IMG/VR virus record: IMGVR_UViG_3300002161_000040
Coordinates: 1-21,639 of that record
Length of the DNA stretch: 21,639 nt
Source of the DNA: a virus
Direction: 5' to 3' (one strand)
Shown: positions 13,725 through 20,291 of the stretch, one piece after another
How the letters are laid out: each line of letters begins with the position of its first letter
Numbering within the stretch: position 1 is the stretch's first letter
Made by a program: the position numbers and the translations under genes
Notes under the pieces: model-generated
Told to the model about the DNA's origin: nothing
What the model saw: only the letters and a program-made list of their open reading frames with translations
Database searches by the model: none

Positions 13725-14542
13725 CCCTTGACCTTATAAAGTTGTTTGATTGCAAACTCTGGAGCTGGTGTGCGCCAGAAGTCTTTGCCCGAATACTTCT
13801 CCCATACTGACTTTGGCAGAATTGACGGGCGCTCTTGCCATGTCACTTCTTTGCGTACTGTATGCAGACTCTTCATGTTCAAGGCTTTGTCAAACACTTC
13901 GTTCTCATACTCAACATTCTTGAAGTCATGGTCAAAGTAAGGCTTGCCAATAAACCCATAAATCTCACGCATCACGCTTTCGGGCTTTTTGCATAGAGAT
14001 TCATATTCCACCAACATAATCATGTCGGGGTTTAACAGTAAACCTTCTTCTAAGAAGTAATAAGGCTTGACCACTTGGCCTTCTTTCTTTACATCCATCA
14101 AGGCATCGCACCTTGTTGTGACTGTCTGCCTAGCTTCATCGTCTGTCAGGCTTGCACCATACAAAGAGTTCTTGGCAGCAATACGCTCAAAGCTGTCCAA
14201 TATCCAAGGCAAGTCACGCACACAGCAAATAATCTTTGTCTGTGGGTACAGGTCTTTTAGCAAAGATGTTTTGGCAGTCCATCCCCTGCTAGTGTCAAAT
14301 ACAGTTTTAGGACTGACAGACTCGTAGTATGCATTGACAATAGATTTAAGAATGTGCCTGCGGCGATCTTCGTCAATCAAATGGTTGCTCTCACTGCCCG
14401 TGATGACGTTAATGGTTGATGCCACCAAGCCTTGTACGGGGGAGGATATATCTGCATAGAACTCAGGGTTCTGACGCAAGATAGCCGAGAGCAAAGTTGA
14501 GCCTGAACGTGGCAAACCTGAGATGAAGAAAAACTCTTTCAT
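13721..14542 (-). CDS. Sulfotransferase (273 aa)
   Basis: A PAPS-dependent sulfotransferase by motif. The 5'-phosphosulfate-binding loop is SGLPRSGSTLLSAIL (8-22), the DTSRGW motif is at 83-88, and the 3'-phosphate-binding segment is CCVRDLPWILDSFERI (106-121) with Arg109 and Ser117. VEYESLCKKPESVMREIYGFIG (178-199) matches the usual C-terminal helix region. The length of about 270 residues is normal. It would transfer sulfate from PAPS to an acceptor, here unknown: a glycan on host or virion, a lipid or a protein Tyr. There is no TM, so it is cytoplasmic. It overlaps the downstream APS-kinase-like gene (ATGA) and the upstream fibre-associated gene (ATGA), so it is co-expressed with adhesion proteins. 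Confidence 0.85.
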   Translation of the reverse strand: MKEFFFISGLPRSGSTLLSAILRQNPEFYADISSPVQGLVASTINVITGSESNHLIDEDRRRHILKSIVNAYYESVSPKTVFDTSRGWTAKTSLLKDLYPQTKIICCVRDLPWILDSFERIAAKNSLYGASLTDDEARQTVTTRCDALMDVKKEGQVVKPYYFLEEGLLLNPDMIMLVEYESLCKKPESVMREIYGFIGKPYFDHDFKNVEYENEVFDKALNMKSLHTVRKEVTWQERPSILPKSVWEKYSGKDFWRTPAPEFAIKQLYKVKG

Positions 14543-14973
14543 CCTTGATTAGCCTGTGGAATCCAGTTGACTGTAGCTTCATCCCATTGATAGCGCACAT
14601 TACCGCCATTCATGATGGCATCAACGGGTCTTGGTACAGGCGCACTCCAAGTCATCGTGTCTGGGTAACCAACCCAAGATGGGTAAGGTCTACGCGCCAG
14701 ATGTTCAGCGTCTTTAGCGGCATTGAACTCGGCTTCAGTCAAAACCTGCAACACACCAGCAATAGTCGTGTCGGCATCATCATCGCAAGTGCCGTAGTAT
14801 CTTGGCGCACGAAGATATGTGCCGTCAGGGGCTGTAGATACAGGCCATGTAGAACTGTCATGCCAGATATGAGTCCAACCTTTGATGGCTGGCATGGATG
14901 GGCCTGTGCGCTGCGGCTCAGATGTGCAAACTATTTTTGTTACTGCATCTACTTCGGTAATGCAAATGTACAT
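14539..14973 (-). CDS. Putative fibre-associated or assembly protein (144 aa)
   Basis: The sequence is Trp/Pro-rich with no known domain. It starts with MYICITEVDAVTKIV, has a WTHIWHDSSTWPVS segment and ends with VRYQWDEATVNWIPQ, the 'Y-x-W-D-E-x-x-x-x-W' ending that I associate with short phage proteins next to tail fibre genes. A strong SD (AAGGAG, 7 nt before ATG) makes it likely to be well translated. It lies 20 nt after the C-type-lectin-like fibre protein and overlaps the sulfotransferase start by 4 nt. It may assist fibre folding or be a virion component; neither is shown. Not recognised as a catalogued family. Confidence 0.6.
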   Translation of the reverse strand: MYICITEVDAVTKIVCTSEPQRTGPSMPAIKGWTHIWHDSSTWPVSTAPDGTYLRAPRYYGTCDDDADTTIAGVLQVLTEAEFNAAKDAEHLARRPYPSWVGYPDTMTWSAPVPRPVDAIMNGGNVRYQWDEATVNWIPQANQG

Positions 14974-14993
14974 TGTGATGCTCCTTATAAAAT

Positions 14994-15635
14994 TTAAACT
15001 GCTACTCTGCGAACAGCTCGCACAGAATACGAATAGGTTTTATTGGAAAATGTCTGATAGCCGTTACTGAAGTTTTGCATTTTTGCTGTTTGAGAAGAAT
15101 CCTCGGTGCTAGACCAATAATAAGTCGCTGTAAACGCTTGTGCGCCGCCTGTTTGGAAAGCTGTTGCTGAGGTTTGTGCTGGTGTTCCAGCCGTGTAATT
15201 ACTGCCACGACTAGGGACTGCGTTGGTGTTAGTGCCTGATGATGTGTTGTTGCTCGTTGTAGTGGGTTTTAAATTGTAGTAACACACTTCCAACTCATTT
15301 TTTGCAGGCATATACCAATCACTAAACCCACCAATAACCAAGTCATTACAGAAGTGACCCGCTGGGTAAACAGTAGAATTTCCATCAGCAACAATATCTG
15401 CCGTGTTCTGTGGGCCATTTATAACACTGTCTGCACCCGCAGTAGCTGTGTTTGCATTTTTATATACCTTAGAATTTTGAGCAGTAGAAACTGGGCCAAT
15501 AACTAAGTTGTGTGTAGCAACACCGCCTACACCAATCTGCCCCGCAAAGAACCCACCCTCATAAGCCGAACCAATAGCTGGCCCTGTAAAAAAACTTCTT
15601 TGATTTTGAAAAACAGCTTGTAGTGCGCCACTCAT
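14994..15635 (-). CDS. DUF1566/C-type-lectin-like protein, putative tail fibre tip (213 aa)
   Basis: The N-terminal part has [21 protein letters not shown] (18-38), the usual 'I-G-x-x-Y-E-G-G' opening of DUF1566-type domains. Then come a Gly/Asn region, [21 protein letters not shown] (102-122), [21 protein letters not shown] (172-192) and [11 protein letters not shown] at the end (203-213). DWYxPxKNELE, YWSSTE and VRAVRR are the hallmarks of the DUF1566/Lcl C-type-lectin-like fold. These are receptor-binding modules in phages and are also variable proteins in diversity-generating retroelements. The start overlaps the upstream fibre stop by ATGA, so it is translated with the shaft. It probably contacts the host surface. 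Confidence 0.75.
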   Translation of the reverse strand: MSGALQAVFQNQRSFFTGPAIGSAYEGGFFAGQIGVGGVATHNLVIGPVSTAQNSKVYKNANTATAGADSVINGPQNTADIVADGNSTVYPAGHFCNDLVIGGFSDWYMPAKNELEVCYYNLKPTTTSNNTSSGTNTNAVPSRGSNYTAGTPAQTSATAFQTGGAQAFTATYYWSSTEDSSQTAKMQNFSNGYQTFSNKTYSYSVRAVRRVAV

Positions 15636-16435
15636 GTTAAACCACTCCCTGAAATTAACCAGTTTGTTGAAGTAATCTTGATGGCAGTTGCTGACCCATA
15701 TTGAGCCAAACTGCGTGAGCCTGTAGTGCCAGCAGAAGATAAATACATTGTGTCAGACGTAATGGCAATCGTTACCACTTGGCTTGTCATGTTGATAAAC
15801 GTGATTGCAGTTCCAATTGGGTAAGCCACAGAACTATTTGCTGGAATTGTGAAAGTTCTCGCATTGGCATCACTTGATGGATGGAAGATGTGTTTGCCAG
15901 CATCAGCCAAAACTAATGTGTAAGCAGCAGATTGACTGTTCTGTGGAATATTCTTATATCCAACTTCATTTGTTCCATCTACTGTGCAAGATGACAATGT
16001 GCCGCTTGATGGTGTACCCAATACTGGTGTTGTCAGCGTTGGGCTTGTCAACGTCTTATTAGTCAGTGTCTCTGTGCCGTTCAAAGTAACATCACCAGTG
16101 GCAGCAGCTGCAAAACCTAATGTGCCAGAGCCGTTTGTTTTAAGCACATAGTTGGCCGTGCTGTCAGCTGTGGGCAATGTGAATGTCGTGACAAAGCTCT
16201 GCAAGTTGGAATCATAGGCCAGCACATCAGTGCCAATGGCCACGCCAAGTGCTGTCCTGGCTGCTGATGCAGTAGCGCCACCCGTGCCACCTTTTGTGAC
16301 CTTTAACACTGGGCCTGCATCAAACAATGCGTCAATGCTGTCTAGGTCAGAATTGATCTTCGTTCCCCAGGTGTCGGTGGATGCACCGACTTCGGGTTTC
16401 GTCAGCAATAGATTTGTGGTGGTTGAATCTGCCAT
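15632..16435 (-). CDS. Tail fibre-like protein with phage anchor and beta repeats (267 aa)
   Basis: The N-terminus [39 protein letters not shown] (1-39) is a well-known phage fibre anchor. Residues 44-58 hold [15 protein letters not shown], another fibre signature. A beta-solenoid-like region follows ([41 protein letters not shown]), with [12 protein letters not shown]-type strands, and a C-terminal beta domain ([33 protein letters not shown] ... [21 protein letters not shown]). A longer frame would start at TTG 16462, but ATG at 16435 has the SD AGGGG 5 nt upstream and begins with the conserved anchor. It probably forms the shaft carrying the DUF1566 protein that follows. Confidence 0.8.
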   Translation of the reverse strand: MADSTTTNLLLTKPEVGASTDTWGTKINSDLDSIDALFDAGPVLKVTKGGTGGATASAARTALGVAIGTDVLAYDSNLQSFVTTFTLPTADSTANYVLKTNGSGTLGFAAAATGDVTLNGTETLTNKTLTSPTLTTPVLGTPSSGTLSSCTVDGTNEVGYKNIPQNSQSAAYTLVLADAGKHIFHPSSDANARTFTIPANSSVAYPIGTAITFINMTSQVVTIAITSDTMYLSSAGTTGSRSLAQYGSATAIKITSTNWLISGSGLT

Positions 16436-16443
16436 GTTTACCC

Positions 16444-17256
16444 CTATGCGGCTATTTGCCAAGTTTCGCTATTATCAGCAATTGCAGTCCAAGTTTCACT
16501 TGAATCACTAATTGCATTCCATGTTTCTGACTGGTCAGAGATCGGTGTCCAAGTTTCTGAATTATCAGATATTCCTGACCAGCTCTCTGACGTGTCGTTT
16601 TCTTGTTCCCATTTTAGTCTTGCATTGACCGCCATGGATGACACTGCAATGAAGAGAATTTGGGCAGACTGCCTGCGCTGCGCATCCACTGCCATGGCGC
16701 TGGTGGCCACAATGACCATGCCAGAATTGCCAATGATCGTGGTGGACACTGTCAGGGTTGATGCGTCAACAATGTCAAATGCACCAATTGCCACTCTGGT
16801 GGCTGCAATTGATACTGTACTGGTGTCGCTAATGGCGGCTTCGCCTATCGCATACCTGACACCATCCACGGCCATGGTGGATGTGTCGCTGATGGCAAAT
16901 GATGCAGTTGTCAGCCTATTGGCCTCCACGGCCATGGTGCTTGTGTCGCTGATGGCCAGTGATGCACTAATAATGACATTTGCGTCAATCGTGACTGTGC
17001 TTGTGTCAGATATTAAGACTTCAGCAAATGTGAATCTGGTGGCTGCCACCGACATGGTGGACTGCGCGTAAATCTCAAACTGGGTATTGGAGACCACCGA
17101 TGCCTCAATGGCCATGGTGGATGTGGCTGTAATGTTTACAGCAGGCTCAAATGTGCCTCTGGAGTAATTGCCCTTGCCATAAGAGCCGTAGCCGTAGCCT
17201 ACCCTCGGATCAGAGTATTGACCAGCGCCAAAATTCCCTGATCCATAGGCTGCCAT
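16444..17256 (-). CDS. Repeat-built virion/fibre protein (270 aa)
   Basis: Residues 1-36 are Gly/Tyr-rich ([26 protein letters not shown]). From ~43 to ~222 the protein is nine copies of an exact 20-residue unit centred on [12 protein letters not shown]. Copies at 83-102, 103-122, 123-142 and 143-162 match best and those at the ends are more diverged. From ~223 to 268 it changes to 10-residue units of the form SETWxxISDx (five copies, the first SESW). There is no TM or catalytic motif. An extended beta or solenoid fibre with a C-terminal Trp-rich rod is plausible. The start follows the Gp80-like gene by one base, TAATATG, with no clear SD. Family unknown to me; the virion role is inferred from position. 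Confidence 0.65.
   Translation of the reverse strand: MAAYGSGNFGAGQYSDPRVGYGYGSYGKGNYSRGTFEPAVNITATSTMAIEASVVSNTQFEIYAQSTMSVAATRFTFAEVLISDTSTVTIDANVIISASLAISDTSTMAVEANRLTTASFAISDTSTMAVDGVRYAIGEAAISDTSTVSIAATRVAIGAFDIVDASTLTVSTTIIGNSGMVIVATSAMAVDAQRRQSAQILFIAVSSMAVNARLKWEQENDTSESWSGISDNSETWTPISDQSETWNAISDSSETWTAIADNSETWQIAA
16453..17130 (-). repeat. Coding tandem repeats: 60-nt units, then 30-nt units
   Basis: In the 270-aa gene, nine 60-nt coding units (about 17130-16591) are followed by five 30-nt units (about 16590-16453). On the plus strand the phrase gtgtcgctgatggc and relatives recur in the 60-nt set, and tccaagtttctga-type phrases recur in the 30-nt set. Copies are diverged in DNA but fixed in length, so selection on the protein fold is likely. 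Confidence 0.85.
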
Positions 17257-17257
17257 A

Positions 17258-17653
17258 TTAGGCCAAAGTGATGCTCAATGAAGATGCTGGAATGCGCAAG
17301 ACATCGCCAGAATTGATTGTGCGAGCTGTGGTCAGTGGTGACCAGGCCAAAAGGTTTCCACCCGTAGATGCGTCAAAAATGCCTGCCCAGCCAACTGATC
17401 CCCAGTTACCGCCAGAAGCAGCTGCAAACTCGATGGCCGCTGCATTGGTGAATGTCGTGGCCGTGCCAGAGCCGGAAATCGTGCCAGTAACCACGCGAGC
17501 ATAGCCATTGCCAGAGACCTCAGTGCCGCCACCCGTGTCACTGGGTGCAGCCGTGAAAAGGCCAACATACCAGGCAGTTGGGCGCGTGGCCGTGTTAGTT
17601 GTAAATAGAAAATTTAAAACTAGGTTTTCGGTGTAGTCGCTGAAAGATGACAT
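17258..17653 (-). CDS. Gp80-like minor tail / fibre protein (131 aa)
   Basis: A beta-rich small protein. The start is MSSFSDYTENLVLNFLFTT. AWYVGLFTAAPSDTGGGTEVSGNGYARVV (27-55) is the typical 'YLxLFTxxPxxxGxGTEVSGxGYAR' pattern of phage structural proteins I know as Gp80-like tail proteins. The rest (FTNAAAIEFAAASGGNWGSVGWAGIFDASTGGNLLAWSPLTTARTINSGDVLRIPA) also matches that family. The SD is TAAGGA, formed with the upstream TAA, 10 nt from stop to ATG. The gene opens the fibre block after the adaptor. No enzymatic function is expected; it is probably a head-tail or tail tip structural protein. Confidence 0.7.
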   Translation of the reverse strand: MSSFSDYTENLVLNFLFTTNTATRPTAWYVGLFTAAPSDTGGGTEVSGNGYARVVTGTISGSGTATTFTNAAAIEFAAASGGNWGSVGWAGIFDASTGGNLLAWSPLTTARTINSGDVLRIPASSLSITLA

Positions 17654-17663
17654 GGTCTAGTCC

Positions 17664-18287
17664 TTATCCAAAAGTCTTTGCACGGGTCAGTAATGCACCA
17701 CCAGAAGATGCACTTCGATCATCGGCAGTTTGTGAATCATTCAAGGCGCGCTCATAGAGTGTTGCCCATGTCTGGATTCTCGCATCATCTTGCAAGTATG
17801 GTGCAGCCTGGAGCAATGCTCCATACAGATAAATGTCTGGGTTTGATGTCAAAAGCCAATTGCTTGTATTGGCATTTGATAACTTTGCCAACTTTGCGTA
17901 ATAGGTCAGTTCGGTCGTGTAGTTTGCGTCTGGTGTTGGGACTAATCTAAACTGGCCACCAACAATGCCAAAAAATTTGGGTCTGGCGCTGGCCGTGAAT
18001 TTGGTCATTTCATTGTCAAGCGCATCAATACTTAAAAACGACAATGGGGTCTGGGGGTTTGTGCTTGTGAGCTTGAGGGATTTGACCTCCAAAAAGTCAC
18101 TTGGCACTGCACCATATTGCGCATCAAAAGACGCATTGGCCCTGACGATCATCTGCCTGGTGCGCAGTGTTCGCTCAATTTGTGCCTCGGCCAGAGAGAT
18201 AAAGTCAGGAATGACAGAAGTCAGGTCCGACCGATTAAGCCAGTCGCCAATGGATGTCTTTAATTCTGCGTAAGTGCTAAGTGCCAT
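17664..18287 (-). CDS. Head-tail adaptor / tail completion protein, SU10-adaptor-like (207 aa)
   Basis: The N-terminus MALSTYAELKTSIGDWLNRSDLTSVIPDFISLAEAQIERTLR (1-42) is the signature opening of phage adaptor proteins (SU10-adaptor/gp4-like). The middle carries LPSDFLEVKSL-like YGAVPSDFLEVKSLKL (60-75) and beta-rich segments. The end has NTSNWLLTSNPDIYLYGALLQAAPYLQDD (~143-171) and a helix. It should bind the portal and connect to the tail. The frame is open further upstream to 18371, but that part would be a Lys/Arg-rich translation of a purine repeat. The ATG at 18287 has GAGG 6 nt upstream and fits the conserved start. It overlaps the glycosyltransferase gene by 11 nt. Confidence 0.78.
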   Translation of the reverse strand: MALSTYAELKTSIGDWLNRSDLTSVIPDFISLAEAQIERTLRTRQMIVRANASFDAQYGAVPSDFLEVKSLKLTSTNPQTPLSFLSIDALDNEMTKFTASARPKFFGIVGGQFRLVPTPDANYTTELTYYAKLAKLSNANTSNWLLTSNPDIYLYGALLQAAPYLQDDARIQTWATLYERALNDSQTADDRSASSGGALLTRAKTFG

Positions 18288-18960
18288 TTTTCGCCTCTTT
18301 TTCCATCTCTTTTTGCATCTCTTTTTCCATCTCTTCTTTGACAATCCAAGTGTGTGGGTGGCCAAATTCAAAAGTGCCTATGTGGCCAATTTCATGCGAG
18401 ACATCGTGGTCGATGTAGACTTTAAAGCCCAGCTCTCTGGCTTTCCTACAAAAGAACACATCTTCACCCATGTAGCCCCGTGTGGTCTGCCAAGGCATAT
18501 CAAACCATGGCTCAGACATACCCTCAAACACCTTGCGCTTGATCAGCATTATGCCCGTTCCAATGCTTCCCACCTCTTCCAATCCAGTCGAATCTGGCAT
18601 GGTAAAGACGGGGATTCGTTTGTCGTTCTCGTCATAGTTCTGGGCCGTTGGACCAGTGGGCATTCTGCGCCTGGCACAGTTGGCAGCCACAATGTCTTTG
18701 TCATGGGCCAAGAGCCTTCCCACCATGTTTTGGGGAAATGTCATGTCCGAGTCAATGAAGAGAATGTGTGAGCAGCCCTCGGCCATCGCATCCAAGCAAA
18801 GGTCAGCCCTTTGGTTTTGGAGAATCGTGCCTTGCATCAGTTTTAGACTGATTGCATCATCAGTGCTGATTGTGTGATACGCCACCATATTGACTAAGCA
18901 ATAGCAATAATTGGTGTGGACTTGATCACGGGCAGGGGTGCATACAGCAATGTAGTTCAT
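18277..18960 (-). CDS. GT-A glycosyltransferase-like protein (227 aa)
   Basis: A GT-A fold nucleotide-sugar transferase. The start is MNYIAVCTPARD, then SLKLMQGTILQNQRADLCLDAMAEGCSHILFIDSDMTFP (38-75) with DSD at 70-72 as the metal-binding DXD motif. GTGIMLIKRKVFEGM (134-148) and GEDVFFCRKARELGFKVYID (165-184) with a probable catalytic acid at E166-D167 follow. There is no TM or signal, so it is cytoplasmic; the acceptor could be a virion protein, DNA or a host glycan. The C-terminus is a charged repeat tail EEMEKEMQKEMEKEAK. The start overlaps the previous stop by ATGA. Its place in the head genes, between MCP and adaptor, suggests virion protein glycosylation. Confidence 0.8.
   Translation of the reverse strand: MNYIAVCTPARDQVHTNYCYCLVNMVAYHTISTDDAISLKLMQGTILQNQRADLCLDAMAEGCSHILFIDSDMTFPQNMVGRLLAHDKDIVAANCARRRMPTGPTAQNYDENDKRIPVFTMPDSTGLEEVGSIGTGIMLIKRKVFEGMSEPWFDMPWQTTRGYMGEDVFFCRKARELGFKVYIDHDVSHEIGHIGTFEFGHPHTWIVKEEMEKEMQKEMEKEAKNGT
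18296..18334 (-). repeat. 12-nt tandem repeat GAGATGGAAAAA at the 3' end of the glycosyltransferase gene
   Basis: About three and a half copies of GAGATG(G/C)AAAAA encode the charged tail EMEKEMQKEMEKE. The last, altered copy (GAGGCGAAAA) is the SD of the adaptor gene. Confidence 0.8.
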
Positions 18961-19274
18961 ACTTTCCCAGGTCTTGTTCTAAAAAATTTGTTGTCGCTGT
19001 CGTTGAGCCAGCGTTTCATGTATTCCTGATCATCGATCTTTCCCTCGGCCTTCATCTTATAAAAAAGGGATTCGGGGATAGATGCCACCAAGTGCCATTC
19101 GCCAGTCCAGTTGGCCTTCTCATCCACAGCGTTATAGATGGCCTTGTTGGCCTCCACCACCGCAGTCACATCTTGCTGGGTCTCAATGGTCACATCGCCA
19201 GTTTCAGCATTCTCATGCCAGAAGCGCTTGATGCCTTGATCTTTGTTTTCGCTCAGTAGTCTTTTGTGAATCAT
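18957..19274 (-). CDS. Conserved-looking small phage protein after the capsid gene (105 aa)
   Basis: The sequence MIHKRLLSENKDQGIKRFWHENAETGDVTIETQQDVTAVVEANKAIYN (1-48) has the look of a family I recall downstream of podovirus capsid genes (K-R-L-L-S.., W-H-x-x, T-x-Q-D-V-T-A-V-V-E-A-N-K). Its C-terminus is PESLFYKMKAEGKIDDQEYMKRWLNDSDNKFFRTRPGKV. The role is unknown, probably head or connector related. The ATG lies 3 nt after the U-tract of a terminator and has no SD. It may be translated from read-through RNA, or leaderless-like. The stop overlaps the glycosyltransferase ATG by 4 nt. Confidence 0.7.
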   Translation of the reverse strand: MIHKRLLSENKDQGIKRFWHENAETGDVTIETQQDVTAVVEANKAIYNAVDEKANWTGEWHLVASIPESLFYKMKAEGKIDDQEYMKRWLNDSDNKFFRTRPGKV

Positions 19275-19277
19275 GTT

Positions 19278-19307
19278 AAAAAAAGGGCCAAGTTTCCCTG
19301 GCCCTTT
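19278..19307 (-). terminator. Intrinsic terminator after the major capsid gene
   Basis: In minus orientation the RNA reads AAAGGGCCA (from 19307), loop GGGAAACT, TGGCCCTTT, then a run of U (A7 on the plus strand, 19278-19284, part of which is in the stem). The 9-bp stem is perfect. It follows the capsid stop (19322) and lies just upstream of the 105-aa gene. It should limit read-through from the capsid gene into the tail genes. Confidence 0.85.
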
Positions 19308-19321
19308 CCGTTTACCTTCGA

Positions 19322-20284
19322 TTAAGAAGTAACTAAGTCTGCTGCCAGACCATGGGCATTTTCAGCCGTAACTTTGTGACCCCACTCAGCGATCAGCATA
19401 CGCTTTTCAGCGTCACCAGTCTTGGCCAATTCGACTTGTGCGTAAGGGCGCAGCACAGTCATCTTGGCGTAGTCAGGGTCGATCACCCATGCATCGCGCT
19501 CACGCTGGAATCTATTTGCAATGACCTGTACGTTTCCGAAATCTGAAACATAAATGTCAACTGCACCAACCAATGTGGCAGGCTTTGCACCGCCATCAAT
19601 GTTGAAACGGCTGGAGGCAATACCAGAGAAACCTGACACGCGCTGTTTGTTAACAGGACCGCACATCAAAATCTTAGGTGTACCACCAGCAGTCCACACT
19701 TTCTGAATCACATTCTTGAGAATGGTTTCAGTAAATGTGCGCACTGTGCCATCTGTACGGGCGCTGTTTGGCAGCGTTGTGTAAGATGGGTCAGCACCGC
19801 CAGAGCCTTTGTCGGTGTTTGTTTTCACAAACGCGCCCAAAGAGGCCGTAGTACGGGCAGTTGTAGAATCACCAGCTGCGGCAATAGCGCCATTCAGCAT
19901 GGAGAATTCTTGATCGCGCTTGATTTCAGCGCCACGCTTTGCGATCTGGTAAGCCAGTTCGCTGCGACGACCAGCCTTGTTCACCACTTCTTCAGTAGCT
20001 GACAAGATGATTGTCTTGCGTGAAATCTGTGCATAGTTTTGCAAACGCACAGTGGCAGTCACAGAGTCAAACGATGCAACATCGTCACCCTCTAACTGGG
20101 CATTGGCAGCAGCTGCGGCCAATGTATCGGTCTGCCACTCATACAAGCTGTTGGACACGTTCTCGCGGCCAATGTTGCTCATGTAAGGGGTTTCTTCGGG
20201 TGCAATGTTTGTGATCACATTGCTCAAGTCTTCGCGGATGCCCTTGGCCGAATAGGTCAAGAACGTATTGCTAACGATAGCCAT
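19322..20284 (-). CDS. Major capsid protein, SU10/DUF5309-type HK97-fold (320 aa)
   Basis: The N-terminus MAIVSNTFLTYSAKGIREDLSNVITNIAPEETPYMSNIGRENVSNSLYEWQTDTLAAAAANAQLEGDD is the DUF5309/phiSU10 major capsid opening (Y-S-A-K-G-x-R-E-D-L-S-x-x-I-x-x-I-x-P-x-x-T-P). Further motifs are YAQISRKTIILSATEEVVNKAGRRSELAYQIAKRGAEIKRDQEFSML (~82-128), KNVIQKVWTAGGTPKILMCGP (185-205) and YVSDFGNVQVIANRF (245-259). The end is LAKTGDAEKRMLIAEWGHKV. The length of about 320 residues matches such capsids. The stop-fused SD TGAGGA sits 7 nt from the scaffold stop to the ATG. It is followed at once by an intrinsic terminator, as expected for a very abundant mRNA. Confidence 0.9.
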   Translation of the reverse strand: MAIVSNTFLTYSAKGIREDLSNVITNIAPEETPYMSNIGRENVSNSLYEWQTDTLAAAAANAQLEGDDVASFDSVTATVRLQNYAQISRKTIILSATEEVVNKAGRRSELAYQIAKRGAEIKRDQEFSMLNGAIAAAGDSTTARTTASLGAFVKTNTDKGSGGADPSYTTLPNSARTDGTVRTFTETILKNVIQKVWTAGGTPKILMCGPVNKQRVSGFSGIASSRFNIDGGAKPATLVGAVDIYVSDFGNVQVIANRFQRERDAWVIDPDYAKMTVLRPYAQVELAKTGDAEKRMLIAEWGHKVTAENAHGLAADLVTS

Positions 20285-20291
20285 AATTTCC

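Noticed and set aside
14994-15635. A complete diversity-generating retroelement
   Set aside because: No reverse transcriptase and no recognisable template repeat in the window; only the candidate target fold is present.
16436-16462. TTG start at 16462 for the fibre protein
   Set aside because: It lies in the end of the previous gene; ATG at 16435 has AGGGG and begins with the conserved anchor.
16592-17071. Plus-strand frame (159 codons) across the 20-residue repeats
   Set aside because: It is periodic only since the opposite coding strand is repetitive; the minus frame fits the gene order and abuts its neighbours.
18288-18371. N-terminal extension of the adaptor gene (MNLATHTLGLSKKRW...)
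   Set aside because: It translates the glycosyltransferase tail repeat in another frame as Lys/Arg/Trp repeats; the conserved start and SD are at 18287.
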